In this document: piece after piece, positions 1 through 11,935 of the stretch | Layout: every line of letters begins with the position of its first letter | Position numbering within the stretch: the first letter of the stretch is position 1 | The notes under the pieces: generated by a model | Database searches by the model: none | What the model was told of the DNA's origin: nothing | Seen by the model: only the letters and a program-made list of their open reading frames with translations | Made by a program: the position numbers and the translations under genes | Assembly (NCBI GenBank): GCA_951217055.1 | Contig: OX578279.1 | Coordinates: 26,562,173-26,626,172, forward strand | Length of the DNA: 64,000 bases | Origin: Gerris lacustris | Lineage: Eukaryota; Arthropoda; Insecta; Hemiptera; Gerridae | Direction: 5' to 3'

Positions 1-1190
1 CACCCATATTAAGTAACTTATAATACAGAGCGTTTCGGGATATAGAGTCAAATGCTGCCTTAAAATCTACAAAGCATGCATAGACTTTATGCCTCTTAAG
101 TCGGGTCTTAATCTTAACTATACTAGTTAAATTATAGATGTTATCGACAGTGGAGTATTCTGATCTGAATCCCGCTTGAAATTCGTTTAAAACATTATTT
201 TCGATGACCCAGTTGTTAAGCCTACATTGAAGTATAGCAGTAAACAACTTGCACAAAGTATCAATACATGAAATTCCTCTATAGTTATCTGCTATAGCTT
301 TACTACCTTTTTTGTGAATGGGGAAAATCAGACTTCTCTTAAACGACGCCGGCACTTTACCCGATGTATATAATATCTTATTGAAAAGATGAGCTATTTT
401 TTCAATCCCGACCGATGGCAGATTTTTATAGTGCTCATAAGGTACACCATCGATTCCTGGGGCTTTATTATTTTTGGCTTTGTTGATAACATCAATTACA
501 TCTTGACAGGTAATATCCCTGTCGAGTGCTGGGACCAGCGTAGCAGGGGCAGCGTAAGATATCTCAAGATCAGTTTCAGGGTTTAACAGTGATTCGAAGT
601 GTTTAACCCACTCACTTGCTGTGATTTGCGAAATATTATTAGATTTTCCTTTCTTCAAGAAATTAACAGCCTCCCAAAAATGTTTTGAGTCACTTACACC
701 CGTGAGTCTTTCTCTGACGTTATTAAAAAATAGAGCCCGCTTCTTTTTACACATAATTTTATAATCATTATTAGCTTTTGTGTAATACATCTTGACTAAT
801 TCCGAGTTTCTTCGCCTAAAGATGTTAAATAAAGAGAAACTATTGATACGAGCCCTTTCACACTCAGCGTCATACCAAGGCTCTTTATACCTAGTAATAT
901 TATTATTAATATTTTTTGCTTTGTGCCATGTACATTCTTTAATATTTTGTATAAGTAGATCGACGAACTCTTGCTCATCACAAGGCCAATCCTTTATTGT
1001 ATTAAGTTTACTCTCCATTTTCGTTTTGAAATATTTTTCGTCCCATGAGGACCAGATAGTTTTGGGTATGCGAGGAATAACCATATTATCTATTTTAATT
1101 ACTGCTGACAGGGTTAGAGTAATCGGTAAATGATCTGATCTAATATCGGACCGTTTAATTTCTTTAATAAAGGTAAATTTGTGTACAATT
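1..1190 (-). mobile_element. Non-LTR (LINE) retrotransposon, endonuclease C-terminus and N-terminal half of reverse transcriptase
   Basis: Read on the minus strand, one frame stays open from about 1190 to the left edge, roughly 390 codons. It begins with the end of an apurinic-type endonuclease (SDHLPI at about 1125-1138). It continues through a KAPGIDG motif and NYRGIS into the reverse-transcriptase block FVDFKAAFDS (about 43-72). The catalytic FADD box would lie beyond the window. The element is 5'-truncated, as the N-terminal endonuclease is missing upstream of 1190. It lies antisense in a dynein intron. The motif set fits the Jockey/CR1/L2 group, but the clade is not settled. The reading frame looks undamaged, so the insertion is probably fairly young. 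Confidence 0.85.
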
Positions 1191-1297
1191 ATTAACTGAC
1201 TGACTAAAATATTTTGTTACAAAATGGTTGAGGAATTTCACAAGTAAAAAATTGTTTGAATAAGTAATTTTAAATAATATATTTCACATTTTTACAG

Positions 1298-4200
1298 GGT
1301 GAACTTACAATAACTTGTGACATGGAAGAACTGGAAGGTTCATTGTTTCTTGATCAGGTTCCTGCAGTTTGGATAAAAAGAGCTTATCCATCTCTTTTAG
1401 GCCTAGCAGCTTGGTTTGCGGATCTTCTGTTGAGGCTCAGGGAGTTGGAAACATGGTCCAATGATTTTGTGGTATTTTTTTTTTAATTTTAAATACTGTG
1501 GTATTACTACTTGTTTGTAAAATAATGAAATCTCAAGTATGATTTAAGTTATGTTAGATTTTTAGCTTAGTTTGGAACATTCAGTAAAACCTCGATCATC
1601 AGTCTCTCGATTTGTCTTTCTTGCTTAACCATGCCCACCTGCTGAGCCCACCTCTTTGACCACTTTATTCGGCTACGTGCACTCCCCCACATATCCTCAA
1701 CCCACCCCCTGAGAGAGCAAATACATTTATCCCAACCTTCTTCTTTTTAACAGTTTCAGCACTGACTGCAACATCTCAACAGTGCGAAGTCCTTGAGCCC
1801 GTTTCGAAAGCTGTTTATTATAAGCAATTACGAAAAATATAAGTGATTTTGAGTGTATGGATCAATATAAATCTGGGGTTCAGTGCAAGACAGTATAAAA
1901 ATAAGGGAGCTAGTAAGTTGTGAGGGAAATTACCTTATTCTATAATAACAACCCAAAGAAGATGTAGGTTTTGTAATAATATTAGCCTATAAAAAGAAAG
2001 CTTTAATTGATTGATGTAGAGTATCTGGGGCATCATGAATAGAAATGAAAATAACTGGCACATATAATTAAAGTCTTTTCTGTAGATTGATCACAAATGC
2101 ACCAATTATGGACACTTCTTCATTTCTTTTTTATATTTATGGATTTTGGATGTGTTGAGTTATCGGCAATTGCTTAAATATAAAATATTTGTTTCACATT
2201 TGTTTTCAAAAACAAATAGTTTACTCTGGATTTTAATTAAAAACAGAAAAGTTTATGCCAAACCCCTGGTTATTAGTGAGGATAGGCTAAAGGAAAAAAT
2301 TACTGAGGTCATTGCCTGTATTCTCCTTGAGCATGTACTCAAAAAATAGCACAAATATTTACCTCATAATCTCCTACCTCCTACACAGCAGTGTATCTCC
2401 TTGGTTATTAGTCCCAGGCAATCATTTTTAGGTATAAAACTTATAGCAAATTTAATGTCCCTACAAATGTTATCCATTACATTACACTTTTCTCGCTTAA
2501 ACTACAGAACATGGGATCCCTTCTGATAAGCGTTATCTTTAATATTAAATATTATCTTTACACTATATATAAGGGAAAATATCCCTTAGTCTAGCAGGGC
2601 CCTATGTTCTATACTTCTACCTTTTTCTCTACTACGTAGCATTCTGGGCATATAAAAAAAAACTTGACAATAATTGATAAAAAAAAGTGTAACTTTGATA
2701 CTGCATAACTCTTTATAAAGGTTGTAGCAAATTTAATATTCTCCAACTTTGAATAAAACCACCAGAACTTTTTGGTTTTTTTGCTCAACCTAACTTGGAT
2801 TCTGCACCATGCTGCCAACCTATATAACATAATTAAAAATCAGAACTACTTGACTCTATTCCACAGACTATATTTGGTTATATTTACGTTTATATTGGAT
2901 GTGTCAATGTTTGACACTTCGTTGTATTGCCTTTTTCATTAAAATTCAGTATGCATTTTTTTTCCAATATATTAATGACTAGAGTTCGGATTTTGCATAT
3001 CTTTTTTTTATTGCCACATCACATTTCAAAATGGTTCTTTCCGACCGCAGACGAAATTTTAAGATTACAAATTTAGAAAAGTTCATTTTCGTAAATTTAA
3101 ATAATTTATAAAAAATTAATTGTAAATTTTAATTGCTTTAAAAATATAGTCAATAACTCTATTTTTGGTGGTTATTCTTGAGTATTTCCCAGCCTAATCT
3201 TCAAATACCAGGTTTTTGGGCATTTTAAACCCTCGAAATGCACCTTACATAGCATTATTCAATATATAGCTGCCTATTGGACTTTATATATTAGGAATAA
3301 GTGCATATTTGAGTGCATATGTTTGGGATAAGCACATATTTGAGTGCATATATTTGGGATAAGCGCATATTTGAGTGCATATATTTGGGATAAGTGCATA
3401 TTTCAGTGCATATTTTTGGGGATAAGTTGCATATTTGATGTGCATATTTTGCAATTTTCAAATGCATATATTAAGGTTTTTAAGTGCATATAGATCCGAA
3501 CTATATTAATGACACATATGACAAACGATGAAACAATTAAATGATGAGTGATTTAAAATAAATTTTCCTCCTTAAATAACCATCCAAACCTAACCTGTGG
3601 GTGGATGATCTGTCTAAACCTTTGTCAAAATACTATTTTAACATTGCAAATTTGTGCTCTTTTTGGTGTTATTACTATTACTACCTAAATAGAATTTATT
3701 TAAAAGTGGCTTCATATTACACATTTTAAAGCAAGATGTGAATAACAAAGTAAATATAAAGATATGACAGCATATTATATTGTTGTAGTGTTGTGCCACA
3801 AAACATTATATCTTTTCAATACTCTATTCTAAAGAAACTATAAGAATGAGGGAGTAAATAACACATTAATTTATAAAAAATAAAGAATATATATTGAAGT
3901 ATTTGAACAATAACAATCCATGAAAGCGCATTGGAATTAAAATTGTAAGCAATTCACAAGGTACATGTTGTTAAAAACTAAATGCTAAAAACATATTAAT
4001 TATTTTACAAACAATATTAATTATTTGAAAAGGTGGTAAAACTTAATCTTGTACAAAAATATTAAATCTGATTATAATTTTCATATTTAATTTATTCTAT
4101 TATTAAAATATTTTTATTTTACAATGTTTATCTATGTAAAAAAATAATTTGTTTTTATGTATATATATATATTTTTTTTTGTATGAGCATTATTATTATT

Positions 4201-7200
4201 ATATTTTTTATATTAGTATTTATTAAAAAATTATGATAAATTCTTATTGAAAACAGTATTAAATCAAAGGAAAATAAATACAGTAGGACCCTGTTAATCC
4301 GGAACCCTCGGTAATCAGGACGATCCTCCATCGAGGATGAAAGCCCTCAACAAAAAAAAATATATCGCAAATCACTTATGTCGCTTCAACGATCATTCTC
4401 GCTGAACCTGTGCAAAGTGACAACTTTGAAAATGCAATGAAAAAAATAAATCTAAAAGATGTGTTCAATATAACTAACTGTTGCAAACTGGTAGGAAGGC
4501 CATTCTCATACATAATTAATTACATATTTCGTTCATGCTGTAAATTTAATTTATTCATACATAATCTTAATATAAATACAGTACCTACACATACATTTTT
4601 TTTTATAGTGTTTTATGTAATTATTTTAAAAACCTTGCTTATCCGGAAATCCTACTAATCCAGACGACCCTATGCCTGAATTTTTCCAGTTCAACGGGGC
4701 CCTACTCTAATTATAAACAAATAATTCTAAATAAAAGCTGTTTTTAAAGGTTAAAAGGTGTTTTTAAAGTAAAGAGTTTATATCACTTAAGAATCTATTA
4801 TTTAAATTTTGCAATATTTAAAATTTTCTTGTTACTTATTAAATAATGGTTTTCAAGAAAACAGAATAAAAATATTTTATTCTTAAAAAGAAAAGGAGGG
4901 AGTAAATACTTTTTTATGACAGTAAGAATTTATCATTATGTTTTATCTTAATAATCAGAAGCTTAATTTTTAATTTATTTTCGTTTATACGATTTAATTA
5001 ATTATTAAATTTATAATGTAAATACATAGTTTAGTAAAGCATCCTATTTTTATCAGAATAAAAAAGAGAAAAATTCTAGCATATAAAATAATTAGACACT
5101 TTTGTTTGACTAAAGGGTGTCTAGTGACACAATGTACAGATGAAAAATGCAGACATGATAGATAATAGAAAAATATAGGATAAGGATTATTATTTATAAT
5201 GTCAATGGGTCTGAAGATTTTTTTTTACAACACTTTTTTACTACTCTATTTTTTATTATGTTATACTTGAAAAACTCAATCAGAATTTCGATAATTAAGG
5301 TTTCAAATTTAGGACAATAACATATTTTAAAGTCTAAATCACATCTCAATAAAACAGAGCGACATTACAATAAAATATATTTGTATAAAAAATATGTTAA
5401 TAACACAACAATGGTTAAATAACTTAACTCCAATTAGAAGATTAGGATTAGGAGAGATTGAGGTTTTTTTTCTTTTTATTAATTATTGATTCGCTATTAA
5501 AATTAAATAATCCCTAATAAATTAATGTAAGTTAAAAAAAAGTCTATTTTGTGTTTTAGCTTCCATCGTCAGTATGGCTATCAGGCTTCTTCAATCCACA
5601 ATCATTTTTAACAGCCATCATGCAAAGTACTGCCAGGAAAAGCGAACTGCCATTGGATAAAATGTGTCTACAATTTGATGTTACTAAGAAGCATAAGGAA
5701 GATTTTGTGTAATTTTACAGTTTATTTTTATTATTATAATTATTATTATTTTATTTTTTTTTAACTAAGGTATAAATAATACTTGGTTTGATTTTCTTCA
5801 TAAAGAATAAAAAGCTGTATTTATTAATAATTACATGTAAAATAATGTTGAAACTGATCTTATGGTGGAAAAGAAACACGAGACCAACAATGCTCCCTGA
5901 TGTCAGAAACAGATTTTTATTTAGGAATTTCTGAAATGGGACCAAAAAAAGAAGTCCTTCAGAATGATTTTTTTTTAGTACTACAAATAAAATATTTAGC
6001 TTTACTCTGTATTTTGTTCATTTATGAAATTTGTAATAATCATTTTATCTTCTAACTTTTAGAGGACCACCAAGGGAAGGTGCTTATGTTCATGGATTAT
6101 TCATGGAAGGAGCAAGATGGGATCCTCAATTGGGAGTTATAGCTGAATCCAAACTTAAAGAGCTTCATCCACCTATGCCTGTCATTAACATAAAGGTAAA
6201 TAATTACATTTATAAATGATAATTGGATTCATTCATTTTAATTATAATAACAATAAATATGTTTTAGAAAAATATTATTGTGATAAAATTAAGCTTGGTA
6301 TATTGAACAAAGGGTCGACAGTTTTTAGAAGAAAACAAGAAGTAGTCATTTAATATAGCGTTGGGAACCAATCGATTGAAAAAAGTCGACTAAACGGTTG
6401 TTTTAAAATATTCATTCATTCGGTTGTGGATATCTAGTTTTCATTCGAATGATATCAGTCTATAGTTTGAAGTTGTATTAGTTGTAATTCGGACGTGTAT
6501 ATGTGGACTTGTGTATAACAAGATAACGAGTGTCATGCGCCTTCTCACCCCTCCTCCGCTCTGAGCCCTTCACCGTCGTTCCTTTCCCCTACCCAAAACA
6601 AAAAAACATCCGAATGAAACATTCGAATGAAAAAGTCGACTGGATTCAGTCTCAGTCTATATTTTTTCATTCGAATGAAAACGATGTCGTAGCAGGCTGT
6701 AGTTTGGGACGAGATAACGAGTGTCAAGCGCCTTCTCACTCTCACCCCCCCTCAGCTCTGAGGCCTTTACTGCCTCCACCGTACTTCTCCTATATAAAAA
6801 AAACCATTCGATTGAAAAATTCGACTTGCGAGTTCAGTCTCGGTTTATATCTTTATTCATATATCCTATACCCGCTATGAGACTGTTTTCAGTCGATTGA
6901 ATTCAATCGACTGTTTTTTCCCGAATCGACTTATTCATTCGGTTGTTTTTTCTAGTCGGTTGTCCCAACGCTAATTTAATATACCATGCTTGAATCACTT
7001 TGATAAGGATACATTACTCTTTTTATTCATAGCTTATGCACTATTATTATAGTTTTACAAACATCCAAAGGCTTAAATAAATATAATATGATTTCTTGTA
7101 ATTTCAATTACTTTGTCTACTTAATAAAAGATTTGTCCCATCTTCACTCTGCTGGTGATACCCCCTATTATACATCACATTCTAAGTAATGACACTTATA

Positions 7201-10200
7201 TTCCAGATGACAGCTATCACACTCATTCATTTTAAGAATAACCAAAATCGATAAATGAGGACATATCACATTATTGCTATCATACTCAATTAGACAGAAT
7301 AAAGTATAAAAAAATAAATATATATTAAAAAAAAAAGCCTAGTAGTATTAATACTTTAGTGGTACATTATAATTATAACAAAAAAAAATAAAAATATAAA
7401 CTAATAAAAATACGAATAACACCATCAGCCACATACACAGAAAATTATTTAAAAAGTTATGATACGTTGATGTGGTATTATGAATATTAATATTAAAAAT
7501 AAATTTCAACACCATAAGTCACAAATATATGGAGGAAAATAGAAATGTTCTCTAAGAGTCCAAATAAGTTAATGGTATATTTAACCATGGTGGTAAGATA
7601 GATAATTATTATTGACATGGGTGACATACATAGATATGAAATTACAAAAAAGATTATGAATATACAGGGCATCCTCGGATCGGGTTGCTAATACCTGTGA
7701 TAGCAGAAAAAAAATTGAAGAAAAATCAGTCTTCATTAAATATCCTGCTTGTTCTTAAGTGATGATTTATACAAATGATACAACTTCATTAAATATCCAG
7801 CTTGTTCTTAAATGATGATTTATACAAATGACACAACTTCATTAAATATCCTGCTTGTTCTTAAATGATGATTTATACAAATGATACAACTTCATTAAAT
7901 GTCCTGCTTGTTCTTAAATGATGATTTATACAAATGACACAACTTCATTAATTATCCAGCTTGTTCTTAAATGATGATTTATACAAATGACACAACTTTA
8001 TTAAATATCCAGCTTGTTCTTAAATGATGATTTATACAAATGATACAACTTCATTAAATATCCAGCTTGTTCTTAAATGATGATTTATACAAATGATACA
8101 TTCATTAAATATCCTGCTTGTTCTTAAATGATGATTTGTACAAAAAAATACAATTTTCAAAAACCACGCAAGAGAAACTGGACCAAATTTTGACTTATCA
8201 AGAAAAAATATTCTTAATACTTTTTTTAAGGTACTTTCTAAACTACTCTTCTCACATAAAAATCTCTAAAATCGAATTTCTAACCTCCTCTAAAAATTTT
8301 AAAATTTTTATGAAAAAGAAACTATTTAGAATAGTACCTAAAAAAAAGTTATTGAGAATTATTTTTTCTTGAAAGGTCAAAGTTTGGTCAAGTTTTCTCT
8401 TGTGTGGTTTTAGAAAATTGTACTTTTTTTTGGTTCAGGTTACGTTTTAAAAATAAATTATACTAAATCTTCATTTATGAACTAGCAGGAGATTTTATGA
8501 AGACTGAAAATTTGATTTTTTTGTCATTGGCAACACCAAGCGGGGACACCCTGTATATATATATGTCCCTAGTAGTAAAAATAGTTAAATGGTTAGCTAG
8601 GGTTATCTGGGAGTGTTAAACATTCATATTAATTAACACAATTTTAACAGGTCACTTCACATAAACAAACGAAGAATTACAAAAACGAAATATCCCTAAT
8701 AGTACTATTAATTAATTTAGTAGTATGTTACAATTATGTGACACTCTTAACCATATTTTACACTAACACAATTATATACTTTAGGTTAAATACACGGAGA
8801 TTTATATACCTAATACTAATAATCAAGTGGTAAGTTATGACCGTGTGCATTAATCATTAAATACAATGATAACACCAAAGACTACTTGCACAGAAAAGGA
8901 ATTTTGTAGATAACAAATTAAGTTACATAAAAGATAATTTACAATGGATTCCTAAAAAAAATAAAGATAATACAGGGTGTGGCAGTGATCAACTCAAGGA
9001 AAATATTTGACAAGAGGTAGCAAGAATACCTCAGCAAATGTTGAGGGATGTCATGGTCAATTTTCAGAAATCCCTTGACGAATGCTTGCGTAGAGAAGGA
9101 CATCATCTTGCAGATATTATTTATAAAACTTAAATAATGAAAACACACGTTTCTTTAATGCTTTTTTACGTACTTTAAGGTGGTATAAATGAATTTGTAA
9201 TAAAATTACTTGTTGGTTTTTTATAGTAATTTTAAAATCGCCCGTTTCACTGACACACCCTGTATATCTAAAAGAAGTTCTAAGTCAACCAATGGTGACC
9301 GTGCCTCGAAGGGTGAGTATCCTGATGTTTTGCTCCTAATGTCCATAGGGTCAGTCTGAGTTGACAGGATGAACTGTTTTCACTATCAACTCAACTGACG
9401 CTAACTAATGCTCCTAATACTAGGAGCGAAATAAATGTCAGGATACAACTCTTGAAGATCTTAAACTTCATTATGACTCCAACTGCAAAAGCTCACAAAC
9501 TTTGATGGTGTGTCTCGTTAAATTGAGCCCTTTAGGAGGAGATTGGGTAAGTCCCAACGACTAGTTTCTCAAGGGAGTTCTAGTCATTCAAATCATAAGC
9601 AACTCTCTTAGCCTTTCAACAAATTTAGCCTGAGCATTAGTAAAAGGAACTTGTATACCAAATTTCAAATTAATCGGTCAACTTTTTGCTCAAGCTATGG
9701 TTGAGCACATAAAAGTTGCTGACAGATTAACAGACACGGTGTATATTTTGTTAAATGTAAGGAGCTCGCTTTAATTATTTATTTAATTGAATTGTTGAAG
9801 GAATGAATTTGGGATAAACCTTATCAATAAAGAATAATAAAATATTCTTTTTTACCTTTCGCTTTTGGTCAATGCCCAAAAACACTAAATCTCAGGTAAG
9901 AATCCTAAGATTTAGTTTATTAATTATTAGTTATTCTTAAACATTAGCTAATGCATTATTTGATTGGTCTTAAGTTTGGCTTGATAAAAAAAAAATCAAA
10001 TAATAATAACAATAACAAAAGTTTAAATTCAATGAATTATAAATTAAATAATATACACAAACACCTACACACACTCATATATATATATATACATATAGTA
10101 AAAAATATACTTCCTCTAATACAGGGACACCTTTTCCGGGTTTAATTTAAATCTTCAAATTCTTACTCTACATGGAACTAGTGAGAGCTTCTAAATTTGA

Positions 10201-11935
10201 AATTTAATTTAAGAATTACAATCATTTATATTTTTAATAGGCCTAATACATTATTCACACAAATATAATAATAGCAGATTAAATTTTATACAATAGTTTT
10301 CAATATTTTAGAGATACATATGATTAAGAAATTAAATACAAGAAGTATAATACATAAAAAAATAAATTTTATCATAAAAGTTTGAATTTTGTTTTCTTTG
10401 TAAACTCTTTAGTTTACCCTTAAAAACAAATTATTTAGGCTACAAAAATAATCAATAATTCCTGAGTTTCTTAAAAAAAAGAAGCTTTGATTCTTCAGTC
10501 TCACCCATGTCAATATCTATCCAGCAAAAAAGAAAAAATAATAAATTAATTAAATTTGAGATAATATGCTCAAGAGATAAGTCACCAGTTAGAATAATTC
10601 ATTATGTAGTATCTACTAATATATAGTTTAATAAACTCTATTACCTTTTTGAGGATTAATAATAATACAGAAACATAACATTTGAATAGGTTATCATTAT
10701 TGACATCAAAACTTTAGAGGCCTATGAGACATTTTACCACTGAAAGACAAAAAATTTTATTGTGACTTCAGCTAAGGAAAATAACACTATTGAAGTCATC
10801 TTAAGGGGACGTTAAGCGTCATAATGTTAAATAGAATACTAACTGAAGCAACAACTATTGCGATAAACCTATATATTATGAACATACAATGCAACTAACT
10901 GTTTAGCCCTTTAGTTCAAGTTCCACCACAAAAAATATAATGTGCAAATTTGAATAGGTTATCATTACTGACATCAAAACTTAAGAGGTCTATGAGACAT
11001 TTTCCCATCGAAAGACAAAGAATTTTATTGGGACTTCAGCTAAGGAAAATAACACTATTGAAGTCATCTTGAGGGGATGTTAAGCATCATAATGTTAAAT
11101 AGAATACTAACTGAAGCAACAACTATAGAGATAAACTCTATATACTTAAATTAACTCAAAAAACTAAAAAAAAAACCTCTTCATATACCTGGATGTCTTT
11201 ATCCAACCCATAGATTGCTTTTGCATTGTTAGATTCAAACTGAGTTTAAAATAATTGATAAGTTTTAAGGGAGCGTAAAACTCATGCTATCCCTTTTTAA
11301 CATAGGTTGTTTGAAAATACGTTGCATCAGAAACATCTTAAAATACTTGATGAAGGCAAAGATTCATTCAGAAGTAAGTTTTTTATTTACTTGTAAGAAA
11401 AAGTCATATTATAATCAATCTTAAATTCAATTAACAACGTATTAGAAATCCTTTTACATGACAAAATATGTTTTTATTTCTTTTTTTTTTTTGGGGGGGG
11501 GGGGGGATAATCTAAAATGGCCTATCTCTTGTACATAAACTCTTAAACATTTTAAATAAATAAACTGCTAATTATTAACAACACAGCAATACATTATAAA
11601 TATAATATAATGAAATCAGATTATAAAAATAATTTAATAAAAAAATACTTTTTATTTTGACATTGATCACCAACGTTTCACAAGCATGCACATATCATTA
11701 CTTTCGCACTGCACCATCAACTTTCATTAGTATCTTTACAATACATATATTATATTATCCTTACAATTCTCAGGCAATGCCACAAGACAAGCAGGATTTG
11801 AGAAATATATATGAGTGCCCTGTTTACATAACCAGGACTAGAGGACCAACATATGTCTGGACATTCAATCTTAAAACAAAGGACAAACCTGCTAAGTGGA
11901 CATTGGCTGGTGTAGCACTCCTACTTCAAATATAA
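1298..11935 (+). CDS. Axonemal dynein heavy chain, outer-arm beta type (DNAH9/11/17-like), last four exons
   Basis: Exons are 1298-1471, 5560-5708, 6063-6195 and 11774-11935, all with AG/GT borders and matching phases (0, 2, 0). They encode the last 205 residues of a protein of about 4,500 residues; the rest lies to the left of the window. The translation is the dynein C-terminal domain: [16 protein letters not shown], then [17 protein letters not shown], then [17 protein letters not shown], ending [13 protein letters not shown]...AGVALLLQI and a stop. The [14 protein letters not shown] and ALLLQI ending is characteristic of the DNAH9/11/17 class (Drosophila Dhc93AB type) and unlike DNAH5/8. 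The product is a motor subunit of the outer dynein arms of cilia and sperm flagella. A canonical AATAAA follows the stop by 50 bases. The last intron is 5.6 kb and full of repeats. Confidence 0.95.
2983..3502. mobile_element. Terminal-inverted-repeat DNA element with subterminal minisatellite
   Basis: The left end AGTTCGGATTTTGCATAT is mirrored at the right end by ATATAGATCCGAACT. Both ends are flanked by ATATTAATGAC, which looks like a target-site duplication of about 9-11 bp. The right half holds a tandem array of GTGCATAT-rich units. There is no coding capacity. Superfamily is not assigned. Confidence 0.6.
3293..3440. repeat. 31-bp tandem repeat (about 4-5 units)
   Basis: Units of the form GGGATAAGYGCATATTTGAG followed by TGCATATATTT repeat with a 31-bp period. 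They degrade toward the right, next to the inverted terminus of the enclosing element, so they are probably its subterminal repeats. Confidence 0.75.
4279..4709. mobile_element. Pogo/Tigger-like non-autonomous DNA element
   Basis: It starts TA-CAGTAGGACCCTGTTAATCC and ends with the inverted GGGGCCCTACTC-TA. Internal copies of the AATCCGGA/TCCGGA motif lie near both ends. CAGTNGRACCY termini at a TA target are typical of the pogo/Tigger branch of Tc1/mariner. No transposase is present. It sits in a dynein intron. Confidence 0.65.
6356..6973. mobile_element. hAT-type MITE with 8-bp target duplication
   Basis: The termini TAGCGTTGGGA and TCCCAACGCTA are perfect inverted repeats. They are flanked on both sides by the identical 8-mer ATTTAATA (6348-6355 and 6974-6981), the hallmark of hAT transposition. 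Inside, the palindrome CATTCGAATG and ATCGATTG/CAATCGA motifs recur, and a GATAACGAGTGTCA block occurs twice (about 6522 and 6713). There is no transposase. The open frames here are GC-rich repeat shadows. Confidence 0.8.
7661..8556. mobile_element. Fold-back element of the TACAGGGTG-terminus group
   Basis: The left end TATACAGGGCATCC pairs with the right end GGGGACACCCTGTATA. The subterminal regions (CAGTCTTCAT..AAATATCCTGC) are also inverted relative to each other. The interior is mainly a 53-bp minisatellite derived from the left arm. Confidence 0.7.
7731..8145. repeat. 53-bp minisatellite, about eight units
   Basis: Units starting CTTCATTAAATATCC occur at 7731, 7784, 7837, 7890, 7943, 7996 and 8049, exactly 53 bp apart. 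A final unit near 8100 has a small deletion. Units differ by only a few substitutions (CTGC/CAGC, GATAC/GACAC), which suggests recent expansion. Confidence 0.95.
8971..9265. mobile_element. Short TIR element (MITE), TACAGGGTG terminus
   Basis: The left end TACAGGGTGTGGCAGTGA is inverted at the right as TCACTGACACACCCTGTA. The element is 295 bp with no credible coding content. It lies in the last dynein intron. Confidence 0.7.
9318..9445. repeat. Imperfect long hairpin
   Basis: GTATCCTGATGTTTTGCTCCTA is mirrored by TAGGAGCGAAATAAATGTCAGGATAC. TCTGAGTTGACAG is mirrored by CTATCAACTCA closer to the centre. It is probably part of a decayed transposable element. Confidence 0.5.
9626..9780. repeat. 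Dispersed repeat, second copy at 52722-52862
   Basis: The blocks TAGTAAAAGGAACTTGTATACC, then CAGTCAACTTTT-like, then GCATATTTTGTTGAATGTAAG-like recur in the same order at 52722-52862. The two copies are diverged, and the family is not recognised. Confidence 0.55.
10680..11144. repeat. Tandem duplication of a segment of about 195 bp (period 268 bp)
   Basis: The segment 10680-10875 (TTTGAATAGGTTATCATT ... AACTGAAGCAACAACTAT) reappears at 10949-11144 with roughly 90% identity by eye. Both copies are in the last dynein intron. Neither contains a convincing exon. Confidence 0.85.

Noticed and set aside
6530..6880. 116-residue protein-coding gene
   Set aside because: It lies wholly within the hAT MITE, overlaps an open frame on the other strand, and has low-complexity composition from repeated motifs.
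7731..8145. CRISPR-like array
   Set aside because: The 53-bp units are directly adjacent without unique spacers, in a eukaryotic intron. It is a minisatellite.
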